From an uncultured Prevotella sp. (GTDB lineage: Bacteria; Bacteroidota; Bacteroidia; Bacteroidales; Bacteroidaceae): 64,000 bases of DNA. The notes beneath the pieces were generated by a model. The model was not told the DNA's origin. It did no database searches and was given only the letters and a program-made list of their open reading frames with translations. Shown here piece after piece: positions 7,590 through 15,970 of the stretch. Numbering within the stretch: the first letter of the stretch is position 1; each line of letters begins with the position of its first letter. A program made the translations under genes and the position numbers. The DNA lies in NCBI GenBank assembly GCA_900770395.1, contig CAAGKM010000020.1, positions 1 through 64,000 of the forward strand, read 5' to 3'.

Positions 7590-8278
7590 CACAGTACAGT
7601 AAGATAAACGTGATATACCTGCTCCAGAAATGGATTGACAGCGTGCCCGGACAGACATTCCTCAACTATGCCTACAGCTGGGGAGCAAGTATCGTGATTC
7701 TCGGAACCCTCTTCAAGCTCACGCACCTGCCGGGAGCCAACGTGATGCTCTACATCGGAATGGGCACCGAGGTGCTCGTGTTCTTCATATCGGCGTTCGA
7801 CCGACCATTCGACAAGACTGCAATAGGCATGGACCTGCCAACACACCTGGAGGATGAGGGGAATGAAGAATTAAGAATGAAGAATCTGACGGCAATGCCG
7901 GGCAATATGCCACAGTTGCCCAATCACTCAACACTCAACGCTCAACTCTCAACACTCAACACTGCGCCAATAGCAACTGACGGCATGCAGGAGGCAACCG
8001 AAAACTATGTTGAGGAGCTGAAGAACCTCACAGAGACACTTCAAAAGGTGTCGGAGCAGAGCCGCCGCCTCACCCATGACTCTGAGGAGATGGAGAACCT
8101 CAACCGCACGCTCACGGGCATCTGCAAGATTTACGAGATGCAGCTCAAGAGCGCAAGCTCGCAGATTGGCACCATCGACGAGATTAACGGTCAGACACGC
8201 AAATTAGCTGAGCAGATTACGGAGCTGAACAAGATTTACGCCCGCATGATTGAGTCGATGACCGTGAACAAACAATAA
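7586..8278 (+). CDS. gldL: T9SS inner-membrane motor protein GldL with a microsatellite insertion
   Basis: This 230-aa protein has two transmembrane helices (about 28-45 and 50-70; SWGASIVILGTLFKL and MLYIGMGTEVLVFFISA) with the intramembrane Glu of the proton-driven motor (GTEVLVF). GldL and GldM form the rotary motor of the type IX system. The C-terminal cytoplasmic part is coiled-coil. Between them, residues ~90-132 (7856-7978) are unlike the family: the DNA is GAATGAAGAATTAAGAATG followed by repeats of CTCAACACT, the same microsatellites found between genes here. The insertion keeps the frame, so the protein should be made with a low-complexity linker. Confidence 0.95.
   Translation: MTQYSKINVIYLLQKWIDSVPGQTFLNYAYSWGASIVILGTLFKLTHLPGANVMLYIGMGTEVLVFFISAFDRPFDKTAIGMDLPTHLEDEGNEELRMKNLTAMPGNMPQLPNHSTLNAQLSTLNTAPIATDGMQEATENYVEELKNLTETLQKVSEQSRRLTHDSEEMENLNRTLTGICKIYEMQLKSASSQIGTIDEINGQTRKLAEQITELNKIYARMIESMTVNKQ
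7856..7978. repeat. Microsatellite DNA inside gldL
   Basis: Two blocks (7858-7883 GAATGAAGAATTAAG type; 7922-7964 CTCAACACT/CTCAACGCT/CTCAACTCT type) match the intergenic repeats at 3106-3130, 51974-52010 and 53615-53640. Base composition is A/C-rich and unlike the gldL flanks. Confidence 0.75.
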
Positions 8279-8293
8279 CTTATATTCGCAAGG

Positions 8294-9859
8294 ATGGCTA
8301 TAAAGAAAAAACCTGTATCGCCGCGTCAGAAGATGATCAATCTGATGTACGTCGTGCTCATGGCAATGCTTGCCCTCAACGTGTCCACCGAGGTGCTTGA
8401 GGGATTCTCCGTAGTGGAGGAAAGCCTCAACCGCACCACCCGCAACTCGACAAAGGAGAACCAGGGAATCTACGCCGACTTTGAGGCGCAGCTGAAGACA
8501 AATCCCGCAAAGGTGAAGGCGTGGTTTGACAAGGCGCAGGAGGTGAAGCGCATGAGCGACTCGCTCTACAACTATGCCGAGCAGCTCAAGACGGCAATAG
8601 TAAAGGAGGCTGACGGCGACGGCGGCGACATACACAACATAAAGAACAAGGAAGACCTCGAGGCCGCCAGTCAGGTGATGCTGGCTCCCGGACGGGGACA
8701 AGGCAAAGCCCTGTACAACGCCATCAACTCATTCCGCAACCGAATACTGAAGATGGTGCCCAACGACGAGCAGCGCACCATAATAGCCAGCAACCTCACC
8801 ACGGACATCCCGAAAAATGCCGTGACAATGGGCAAGAACTGGCAGGAATATATGTTTGAGGACATGCCCGTGGCGGCGGCAGTGACACTGCTGTCGAAAC
8901 TGCAGAGCGACGTGCGCTACGCCGAGGGCGAGGTGCTGCACACTCTTGTGGCAAACATCGACATGAAGGATATCCGAGTGAACTCACTCAACGCCTACGT
9001 GATACCAAACGCACAGACCATTGTGAGAGGCGACAAGTTCTCGGCACAGATTGTAATGGCGGCAGTGGACACCACACAGGTGCCCGATATATATATAGGA
9101 AACACGCGCATGAACCTTAAGAACGGACTCTATGAGACTGTGTGCGGACGCACCGGCGACTTCACCCTTGCGGGATTCATTGAGACCATCAACGGCAACG
9201 GCGACAAGATACGCCGTGACTTCAGCCAGAAGTACACGGTGGTTGACCCGAGCGCAACAGTCTCGGCAGACCTCATGAACGTGCTCTATGCCGGCTACAG
9301 CAACCCCATCAGCGTGAGTGTGCCGGGAGTGCCGCTCAACAAGATTTCGGCAAGCATCAGCGGAGGCTCGCTCACACCTGTAGGTCCCGGCAAATACATA
9401 GCACGCCCCGGCGCAGTGGGCAAGGACGTGACCATCACCGTGTCGTCTACAAACACGGGCAGGGCACAGCAGATGGGGCAGTTCACATTCCATGTGCGCA
9501 AGCTGCCCGACCCCACAGCCTACATAGCAATGGCGGACGAGCACGGCAACCCAAGCCGCTACCGTGGCGGCTCGCTCAGCAAGGCGAGTCTCATGGGTGC
9601 CAACGGCATCAGCGCCGCCATCGACGACGGCATTCTCGACATCGCATTCAAGGTGCAGAGCTTCGAGACAGTGTTCTTCGACAATATGGGCAACGCAGTG
9701 CCGATGGTGAGCGACGGAGCCAGCTTCTCCGCACGACAGAAGGACACCTTCCGCAAGCTCACACGCAACCGCCGCTTCTACATCTCACGCATCACCGCCG
9801 TGGGACCCGACGGCATACAGCGCAAGCTAAACGCATCAATGGAGGTGATAGTGAAATAA
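8294..9859 (+). CDS. gldM: T9SS motor/periplasmic shaft protein GldM
   Basis: This 521-aa protein has one N-terminal membrane helix (about 14-32, MINLMYVVLMAMLALNVS) directly followed by EVLEGFSVVEESL, the GldM signature. The rest is periplasmic: a helical domain to ~215 and then beta-rich domains (SVPGVPLNKISASISGG, PDPTAYIA near 410). It pairs with GldL to form the proton-powered motor, and the long periplasmic part contacts the GldK/GldN ring. It begins 15 bp after gldL and gldN begins 24 bp after it, so it is the third of four tightly linked gld genes. Length matches the family. Confidence 0.96.
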   Translation: MAIKKKPVSPRQKMINLMYVVLMAMLALNVSTEVLEGFSVVEESLNRTTRNSTKENQGIYADFEAQLKTNPAKVKAWFDKAQEVKRMSDSLYNYAEQLKTAIVKEADGDGGDIHNIKNKEDLEAASQVMLAPGRGQGKALYNAINSFRNRILKMVPNDEQRTIIASNLTTDIPKNAVTMGKNWQEYMFEDMPVAAAVTLLSKLQSDVRYAEGEVLHTLVANIDMKDIRVNSLNAYVIPNAQTIVRGDKFSAQIVMAAVDTTQVPDIYIGNTRMNLKNGLYETVCGRTGDFTLAGFIETINGNGDKIRRDFSQKYTVVDPSATVSADLMNVLYAGYSNPISVSVPGVPLNKISASISGGSLTPVGPGKYIARPGAVGKDVTITVSSTNTGRAQQMGQFTFHVRKLPDPTAYIAMADEHGNPSRYRGGSLSKASLMGANGISAAIDDGILDIAFKVQSFETVFFDNMGNAVPMVSDGASFSARQKDTFRKLTRNRRFYISRITAVGPDGIQRKLNASMEVIVK

Positions 9860-9883
9860 TTACGAATTATGAATTAAGCATAT

Positions 9884-10927
9884 ATGAATTATAGAAAGTT
9901 TTTCCTGATAATAGTGCTGGCGGCAGTCACCGCCGGAATATCCGCACAGCCGAAGAAACGCCGCGCGGACGCCAATGCCGCGAAGCAGCAGAACAGCAGT
10001 CAGGCGCTGTCACGCCGCGCGCAGCTGATGTATCCCACAGCCATAGACATGCCCGAGGATGTGGTGTGGCGGCGTGACATCTACCGTGAGATAGACCTCA
10101 ACCAGGATAACAACGCCGGACTGTACTATCCCGTGGAGGTGGTGGAGAAGCAGATGAACCTGTTCACCTACGTATTCAAGCTGGCGCTCAACGGATATAT
10201 ACCCGTTTACGAGTACCGTCTCGACGGCAACGAGGTGTTCGACAACGCCTCGAAGGTGACAATGAAGACAATCCTCGACAACTACCACATCTTCTATGAG
10301 GAGAAGGACGGCAAGCTGCGTGTGGACAACAGCGACATACCGTCGGCAGAGGTCAAGATGTACTATCTCAAGGAGAGCGCATACTTCAACCAGGCAAACA
10401 GCACCTTCCACCGCAAGGTGCTGGCGCTGTGCCCAATCATGGTGCGCGACGATGACTTTGGCGGCGAGCCTGCCAAGTATCCGCTGTTCTGGGTGAAATA
10501 CAGTGACCTGGCGCCTTTCCTCAGCCGCCAGACTGTGATGACCAGCAATCTCAACAATGCCGCAGTGATGACATTGGAGGATTACTTCACCATGAACAAG
10601 TATAAGGGCAAGATATACAAGACCAACAACATGCTCGGCAGGACACTGGCGCAATATTGCCAGAACGACAGCGCACTGGCAAAGGAGCAGAGAAAGATAG
10701 AGGGCGAGCTGGCGGCATTCGAGAAAAACATCTTCGGCGACCAAGCAAAGAAGGACTCGCTCGACAGCATCGCAAAGCTTGACCCGAAGGCGGTGAAGGC
10801 AACGAAGAGAAAGAGCACCGGACGCAGAGGCGGCGCCACAAAGACCGTGAGGACAAAGCGCACAAAGTCATCGTCGGGCTCATCATCATCGGGAGCAAGA
10901 ATGACCGTGCGCCGTCAACGCCACTAA
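9884..10927 (+). CDS. gldN: Gliding/T9SS ring protein GldN (PorN)
   Basis: This 347-aa exported protein has a signal peptide (FFLIIVLAAVTAGISAQPKKR) and the GldN core: MYPTAIDMPEDVVWRRDIYR near 45-65, then YYPVEVVEKQMNLFTYVFKL and YPLFWVKYSDLAPFLSRQ. GldN/PorN makes the periplasmic ring with the GldK lipoprotein. The last ~50 residues are a basic, Ser/Gly-rich tail (KRKSTGRRGG, SSSGSSSSGAR) that looks disordered and is probably lineage-specific. It closes the porP-gldKLMN block. Confidence 0.95.
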   Translation: MNYRKFFLIIVLAAVTAGISAQPKKRRADANAAKQQNSSQALSRRAQLMYPTAIDMPEDVVWRRDIYREIDLNQDNNAGLYYPVEVVEKQMNLFTYVFKLALNGYIPVYEYRLDGNEVFDNASKVTMKTILDNYHIFYEEKDGKLRVDNSDIPSAEVKMYYLKESAYFNQANSTFHRKVLALCPIMVRDDDFGGEPAKYPLFWVKYSDLAPFLSRQTVMTSNLNNAAVMTLEDYFTMNKYKGKIYKTNNMLGRTLAQYCQNDSALAKEQRKIEGELAAFEKNIFGDQAKKDSLDSIAKLDPKAVKATKRKSTGRRGGATKTVRTKRTKSSSGSSSSGARMTVRRQRH

Positions 10928-10958
10928 TCAAAATTCCCCACCCTCCTAAAAGCCAGAC

Positions 10959-11906
10959 ATGTATTCATTAATACTCGCCATCACATCGTTCTTCACATTC
11001 ATGGAGCTGAACGTTGAAAACCTGTTTGACTGTTATCACGACAGCCTGAAGCAGGACTATGAGTATCTGCCCACAGCCAGCAGGCGGTGGACACCAAAGA
11101 AATACTGGCGCAAGGTGAACAGCCTTGCAAAGGAGATTATAGCCTGCTCGCCGCAGACCGGGAACGACACACGGCTGCCCGACCTCGTGGCACTGTGCGA
11201 GGTGGAGAACGACACTACAATGGTGGCGCTCACCAGGCGCAGCCTGCTGCGCAACGCACACTACAACTACTTCATCACCAACTCTGAGGATGAGCGTGGC
11301 ATTGACGTGGCACTGCTTTACAGAGAGACATTCCAGCCCATAAGCAGCTATCCGCTGCGGATAAAGCGCCCGGAAGGGATGCGCCCAACACGCGACATAC
11401 TCTACGTGAGCGGAGTGATGAACTCACAGGACACCCTGCACATATTCGTAATCCATGCCCCAAGCCGTTTAGGCGGCGAACAGAAGAGCCGCCCGTTCCG
11501 CATGGCTGCGGCACAGAGACTGTGCGAGTCTACCGACAGCATATTGGCAATAAATCCTGATGCAAACATAATAATAGCAGGCGACTTCAACGACTATACG
11601 GGTGACGCACCGCTGCAGCTCATCGAAGACCACGGACTGTATGAGGTGTCAGCAACAGCGACGGGCAAAAACGGCGCAAAAGGCACCTACCGGTATAAGG
11701 GCCGCTGGGGGAGTCTCGACCATATCTTCGTGACAAAGCCTATAAGCAAGAGGCTTCACTCGATATACATCAACGACCTGCCGTTTCTCACCGAAAAAGA
11801 TGAAAGATATGGCGGCAGAAAGCCCTACCGCACATATAACGGACCTAAATACCGTCGCAAGGGATTCAGCGACCACCTGCCGCTGGTGATGAATATCAAT
11901 AATTAA
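10959..11906 (+). CDS. Endonuclease/exonuclease/phosphatase family protein
   Basis: This 315-aa protein belongs to the EEP (DNase I-like) superfamily. Key positions are visible: NVENLFD near 20-26 (Asn/Glu metal site), ALCEVEND near 77-84, AGDFNDYTG near 206-214 (catalytic Asp-Asn) and SDHLPLVM near 304-311 (Asp-His pair). It starts with a short hydrophobic stretch (MYSLILAITSFFTF), possibly a signal. The substrate (nucleic acid, lipid headgroup or other phosphodiester) cannot be told. It follows gldN by 31 bp and is likely in the same transcript, an arrangement I recall from other Bacteroidales, though no T9SS role is established. Confidence 0.88.
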   Translation: MYSLILAITSFFTFMELNVENLFDCYHDSLKQDYEYLPTASRRWTPKKYWRKVNSLAKEIIACSPQTGNDTRLPDLVALCEVENDTTMVALTRRSLLRNAHYNYFITNSEDERGIDVALLYRETFQPISSYPLRIKRPEGMRPTRDILYVSGVMNSQDTLHIFVIHAPSRLGGEQKSRPFRMAAAQRLCESTDSILAINPDANIIIAGDFNDYTGDAPLQLIEDHGLYEVSATATGKNGAKGTYRYKGRWGSLDHIFVTKPISKRLHSIYINDLPFLTEKDERYGGRKPYRTYNGPKYRRKGFSDHLPLVMNINN

Positions 11907-11929
11907 GAAGTTAAAGGGAGTTAAAAGAA

Positions 11930-12060
11930 GTTATCGCTCCCTATGGTCGCTAAGAAGTTAAAGGACATATGTTTTCAGCGCTTACAGCTATCGTTTTCAG
12001 CGCTTACAGCTATCGTCCTCTATCTCCCTTTAACTCCCCTTAACTTCCTTTATCTCCATA
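11930..12060. repeat. Inverted and tandem repeats between convergent genes
   Basis: A 22-bp sequence (GTTTTCAGCGCTTACAGCTA plus TC) is tandemly duplicated at 11971-11992 and 11993-12014. On either side are GAAGTTAAAGGGAGTTAAA-type and CTTTAACTCCCCTTAACTTC-type runs, which form a long imperfect inverted repeat. Similar TTAACTTCTTAGCG DNA occurs at 29690-29717. It separates the EEP gene from wbqC and may end both transcripts. Confidence 0.65.
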
Positions 12061-12069
12061 TAAAAGTCA

Positions 12070-12738
12070 TTAGAGATAAAGAACAGCCTCAGGCCCCATG
12101 TTGAAAAGGAGGTCGAGAATACTGAGATTGGGAATAAAACCATGTTTACGGGCAAACACCTGATAGTATTCACGGGGACTGAAGCTGCTGTCGGGAAGCG
12201 GACGCTTAGCGTCAATCACATCACGGAAATCCTTATATTCCCGTTTATTACAATCATCATAACAGCCCACTGCATCATCCATCCAATACTGGCTGGTGCG
12301 TTTTATCTGCTTGCCGCTTAGGTCAATGTCGAGCAGGCAGCACATTGCATTATATATAGCCTCGTTGAAGTCGAGCAGATAGTCCCACCGTTTCTCGTAG
12401 AAAGGGCGTATGTCGTCGGCATAATACTCGAAGAATGCGCTGTCGCTGTATGACGCCACCAAAGCATTCCAGTGAATATGGCGCCAGTTGCCGTGGTCGC
12501 TTATGCGCATATCCTTCATGGGTGTGTGGTGGAGGAGCGTGTCTTGAGGGCGCTCCACGGGTACAGTCAAAGCCTCCACGCCGTTGGGTCCGGCAATCAG
12601 GCAACGGTTGCGGTATGTCTGCTTGCGGTAACTGTCGTGCTGCTCTATCAATATGTTTTCGGCCCTGTTCAGCTTTTGATACCACTGCACAGGACCGAAA
12701 TATGTGGATGTTAGAATTACATTCTGAAGCTCCGCCAT
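12070..12738 (-). CDS. WbqC family protein
   Basis: This 222-aa protein matches the WbqC family: VILTSTYFGPVQWYQKL at the N-terminus, then YRKQTYRNRCLIAGPNG, LTVPVE and HWNALVASYSDSAFFEYY. Members occur in polysaccharide and housekeeping operons and their reaction is unclear. I take the ATG at 12738; a GTG at 12741 is the other option. The start lies 2 bp from the lepB stop, so lepB and wbqC are co-transcribed. The last family-conserved region (NMGPEAVLYL) is present, so the gene is complete. Confidence 0.9.
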   Translation of the reverse strand: MAELQNVILTSTYFGPVQWYQKLNRAENILIEQHDSYRKQTYRNRCLIAGPNGVEALTVPVERPQDTLLHHTPMKDMRISDHGNWRHIHWNALVASYSDSAFFEYYADDIRPFYEKRWDYLLDFNEAIYNAMCCLLDIDLSGKQIKRTSQYWMDDAVGCYDDCNKREYKDFRDVIDAKRPLPDSSFSPREYYQVFARKHGFIPNLSILDLLFNMGPEAVLYL

Positions 12739-12740
12739 CA

Positions 12741-14168
12741 CTACTTGATGTTGTCAACGAGATTAAACAGGCGGTTCCACCTCACACCGTGACCGTCGGG
12801 GTCGCTGCTCCACCAGATGAAGATGGGCTTGCCCACGATATGGTCCTCAGGCACGAAGCCCCAATAGCGCGAGTCGGCAGAGTTGTGGCGGTTGTCACCC
12901 ATCATCCAATAGTAATCCATCTTGAAGGTGTAGCTCTTCGCCTCCTTGCCGTTGATCATAATCTTGCCGTCGTCGGTGATTTGGAGGTCGTTGCCCTCAT
13001 ACACCTTTATCGGGCGCTCATAGATGGCTATGTTGTCAAGCGTGAGGTTGATGCTCTTGCCCTTTGCCGGAATCCAAATAGGACCATAGTTGTCACGTGT
13101 CCAGTGCTTGTTGCCGTTTACAGGATAAGTGTCGGTGTCGTCGCAGTCGGTGTTGAGCGTGATGCTCTCCACGATGTCCTTGCGCGCTGCCAGCACCGCC
13201 ACGGCATGCTTTGTGAGCGGCATATAGCCAGCGGTGTTCAGGCTCATAAGGTCCTCATTTGATATACCAAGCTCCACCACTAAGTCCTCGGGGATGCGCT
13301 GCTTCAGCTGCACATAATAAGTGTATTGAACATTCTCCGGCTCCTTGTTTGCCTTGCCGTCGAGATACACCACACGGTTCTTGATCTGCAGAGTCATGCC
13401 CGGCAGTCCCACGCAGCGCTTCACATAGTTCTCGCGGCGGTCAACAGGACGGCTGTCCACCATGCCGAACTCCAGCTGATTGAGGTTCACGTCCTCACGG
13501 CCTATGCGGTAAATCTCGTTGTAGTATTTTATCCGCTGCAGCGCCGTGAGTGAGTCAGGATTGGGGCGGTTTGTCCACGACTGCATGCCACGCCCGTAGA
13601 CTATCTGATAGAAGAAGTCGGCATACTGCGGATTGGTGAAGATTGTGTCGCCTGCAGGATAGTTGAACACCACAATATCGTTGAGCTGCACCTTGCCCAG
13701 TCCCTCTGCACGGCGATACTTCCACTGCGGCCACTCAATATAGCTCTTGCACTCTATCACGGGCAGTGTGTGCTGCGTGAGCGGCATGGTGAGCGGTGTC
13801 TGCGGAATGCGCGGGCCGTAGCTCACCTTGCTCACAAACAGATAGTCGCCAGTGAGCAGTGATTTCTCAAGCGAGCTTGAGGGGATGACGTAGTTCTGGA
13901 AGAAGAACAGGTTGATGAAATACACAGCCACAAGAGCGAACACAAGCGCATCCACCCACGACATGACAAATCTCACCACAGGACTCTCAGCCTCTTTCCA
14001 CCACTGCCACCTTATCTTCTTCGTGATATAAACGTCGAAGATAAACGGTATAACAATTATTCCCAGCCAGCTCTTGAGCCACACCAAAAACGCAATATAC
14101 AGCGCAAGGACAACAATGAACTTTGCCCACTGCACCTTCATATTAAGGGGTTTCTTATTATTCATCAT
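12741..14168 (-). CDS. lepB: Signal peptidase I
   Basis: This 475-aa protein cleaves signal peptides of exported proteins at the outer face of the inner membrane. Two or three hydrophobic segments lie in the first ~110 residues (WAKFIVVLALYIAFLVWL, WVDALVFALVAVYFINLFFF). The catalytic Ser region reads YVIPSSSLEKSLLTGDYLFV, with Leu after the Ser where Met is usual; the Lys region is RENYVKRCVGLPG; the C-terminal box is MMGDNRHNSADSRYWGFV. The long insert between the boxes is typical of Bacteroidetes forms. The start is the first of two adjacent ATGs (14168/14165), overlapping the end of no gene and 5 bp from the dapB stop. Confidence 0.95.
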   Translation of the reverse strand: MMNNKKPLNMKVQWAKFIVVLALYIAFLVWLKSWLGIIVIPFIFDVYITKKIRWQWWKEAESPVVRFVMSWVDALVFALVAVYFINLFFFQNYVIPSSSLEKSLLTGDYLFVSKVSYGPRIPQTPLTMPLTQHTLPVIECKSYIEWPQWKYRRAEGLGKVQLNDIVVFNYPAGDTIFTNPQYADFFYQIVYGRGMQSWTNRPNPDSLTALQRIKYYNEIYRIGREDVNLNQLEFGMVDSRPVDRRENYVKRCVGLPGMTLQIKNRVVYLDGKANKEPENVQYTYYVQLKQRIPEDLVVELGISNEDLMSLNTAGYMPLTKHAVAVLAARKDIVESITLNTDCDDTDTYPVNGNKHWTRDNYGPIWIPAKGKSINLTLDNIAIYERPIKVYEGNDLQITDDGKIMINGKEAKSYTFKMDYYWMMGDNRHNSADSRYWGFVPEDHIVGKPIFIWWSSDPDGHGVRWNRLFNLVDNIK

Positions 14169-14172
14169 CGCC

Positions 14173-14928
14173 TTAGAACTTATACATGTCGCTGATGGTG
14201 AGCAGTCCGCTGTGCTCCTTTGTGAACTCAGCAGCCAATACTGCACCCAAAGCAAAGCCCTGACGGCTGTGCGCATCGTGAGTGATGGTTATCATATCCG
14301 CCACACTGTCGTAGGTGATTGAGTGAATGCCAGGCACCTCACCCTCGCGGATGCTGTCGATGCGGAGCACGTCGGGAGCCACCTCCCTGCTGCCCGTAAC
14401 AGTTCCGTCGGGAGCGGTGAGCGTGCCCACAGCCCATGAGTTCTTACGGTCAAGATTATCAATAATCTCCTCGGCAAGAGTTATGCCCGTGCCCGACGGA
14501 TGGTCGAGCTTGTGAATGTGGTGGGTCTCCACCTCGGTGACATCATACTGCGCAAAGCCGTTCATTATCTTTGCCAAGTATCTGTTCACGGCAGAGAATA
14601 TCGCCACGCCTATTGAGTAGTTGGAAGCCCAGAACAAAGTCTTGCCCTCCTTGCCGCACATACGCTCCACATCCTCCTTGTGGTCGCTTATCCATGCGGT
14701 GGAGCCGCTCACCACCTTAACACCATGGCTGAAGGCGCGCACAATGTTTCCGTATGCCGTATGGGGAGCGGTAAACTCTATCGCCACGTCAGCTGATGCA
14801 AACTCGGGACTGTCAAAATCCTCCTGGTTGTCAATGTCAATAATGCTCACAATCTCATGTCCGCGGTCAAGGGCAATCTTCTCAATCATCTTGCCCATCT
14901 TGCCGTAACCTATCAATGCTATTTTCAT
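14173..14928 (-). CDS. dapB: 4-hydroxy-tetrahydrodipicolinate reductase
   Basis: This 251-aa enzyme reduces the dihydrodipicolinate precursor in the diaminopimelate/lysine pathway, needed for peptidoglycan. It has the NAD(P)-binding loop ALIGYGKMGKM at 3-13 and the substrate-binding box THHIHKLDHPSGTG near 145-158 (conserved His-His and Lys, PSGT). The start at 14928 gives the standard MKIALIGYG opening. It is the first gene of dapB-lepB-wbqC, transcribed from the promoter at 14971-15001. Confidence 0.96.
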   Translation of the reverse strand: MKIALIGYGKMGKMIEKIALDRGHEIVSIIDIDNQEDFDSPEFASADVAIEFTAPHTAYGNIVRAFSHGVKVVSGSTAWISDHKEDVERMCGKEGKTLFWASNYSIGVAIFSAVNRYLAKIMNGFAQYDVTEVETHHIHKLDHPSGTGITLAEEIIDNLDRKNSWAVGTLTAPDGTVTGSREVAPDVLRIDSIREGEVPGIHSITYDSVADMITITHDAHSRQGFALGAVLAAEFTKEHSGLLTISDMYKF

Positions 14929-14970
14929 ATACTTTAAGATAACGTTATCTTTATTTAAATAATTGATGTG

Positions 14971-15001
14971 CAAAGTTACTGTAAATCAGACGAACTACAA
15001 A
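14971..15001 (-). promoter_or_regulatory. Promoter of dapB-lepB-wbqC
   Basis: Read on the minus strand: TTTG (15001-14998), 19 bp, TAACTTTG (14978-14971). Consensus match is good and the ATG follows 43 bp downstream. Confidence 0.6.
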
Positions 15002-15037
15002 ACAAATTAACTTTATTTATTTTTATTTGTTGGCAAA

Positions 15038-15069
15038 TTTGGTATATTAAAATAAAAGTATTACCTTTG
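15038..15069 (+). promoter_or_regulatory. Promoter of licD and glycosyltransferases
   Basis: TTTG (15038-15041), 20 bp, TACCTTTG (15062-15069): a near-ideal Bacteroidetes promoter, divergent from that of dapB. Confidence 0.7.
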
Positions 15070-15124
15070 CACACAAGATAGAGTTCTTAACCAAAGAATA
15101 TCAGCAACAATAAAAAAATAAAAG

Positions 15125-15940
15125 ATGGCAAACTATGACATACGGCCTCTGCAGCTGAGACTGCTGCAAATACTGGAAAAAATGGATAAGGTATGCAAGG
15201 AGCACAACCTGAGATATTACATCATTGCGGGAACACTGCTTGGAGCCGTGCGCCACAAAGGATTCATTCCCTGGGACGACGACCTCGACATTGGCATGCC
15301 GCGCAAGGACTACGAACTGCTGATAAAGCACAGCCAAGAATGGCTGCCGCAGCCGCTCGAAATGATATGCACGGAAAATGATGACAACTACCCCTTCCAC
15401 TTCGGGAAGATACAGGATGCCTCGACCACACTGATAGAGCGACGCCACATAAAATATCTCGGTGGTGTGTATATAGATGTGTTCCCCATGGACGGCGTGC
15501 CTTCAGGATGGCTTGCAAAGAACCTGCATTTCATGAAGTATGAGTACTATAAGCGCATGCTCTACTTTGTTTTCCGCGACCCCTACAAACACGGTCACGG
15601 TCCGAGCAGCTGGCTGCCGCTGATATGTCAGGCAATATATTCCAAGAAAGCCATACAGCAGAAAATGTACAGGCTGCTGGCAGGCTGCGATTATGAGAGC
15701 CATAATCTCGTAGCCGCCCACGGCGACGGCCGTCACGACATAATGCCGAAGGAAGTTTACGGCACCCCGACCCCTATCGGCTTTGAAGACGCAACCGTGA
15801 TGGGACCTGCCAATCCGCACGAATATCTCAGCCGCAGATACGGTGAATACATGGTGATTCCTGACGGCAACCACCAGCATCAGCACAACTTCCACTATAT
15901 GGATCTGAACAGTTCCTACAGAGACTACCGGCCAGAATAA
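15125..15940 (+). CDS. LicD family phosphotransferase
   Basis: This 271-aa protein shows the LicD signature: RPLQLRLLQILEKMDKVC, YYIIAGTLLGAVRHKGFIPW at about 33-52, then DDDLDIGMPRKDYE with the metal-binding acidic cluster, and YIDVFPMDGVP near 118-128. Family members transfer phosphocholine or other phospho-substituents from a CDP-linked donor onto surface glycans. No CDP-choline genes (licA-C) are seen nearby, so the donor is unknown. It is cytoplasmic, first in a three-gene unit with two glycosyltransferases, so it probably decorates LPS, capsule or a glycoprotein glycan. Confidence 0.9.
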   Translation: MANYDIRPLQLRLLQILEKMDKVCKEHNLRYYIIAGTLLGAVRHKGFIPWDDDLDIGMPRKDYELLIKHSQEWLPQPLEMICTENDDNYPFHFGKIQDASTTLIERRHIKYLGGVYIDVFPMDGVPSGWLAKNLHFMKYEYYKRMLYFVFRDPYKHGHGPSSWLPLICQAIYSKKAIQQKMYRLLAGCDYESHNLVAAHGDGRHDIMPKEVYGTPTPIGFEDATVMGPANPHEYLSRRYGEYMVIPDGNHQHQHNFHYMDLNSSYRDYRPE

Positions 15941-15970
15941 ACAATAAATTCACACAAAACCACCAATTAA

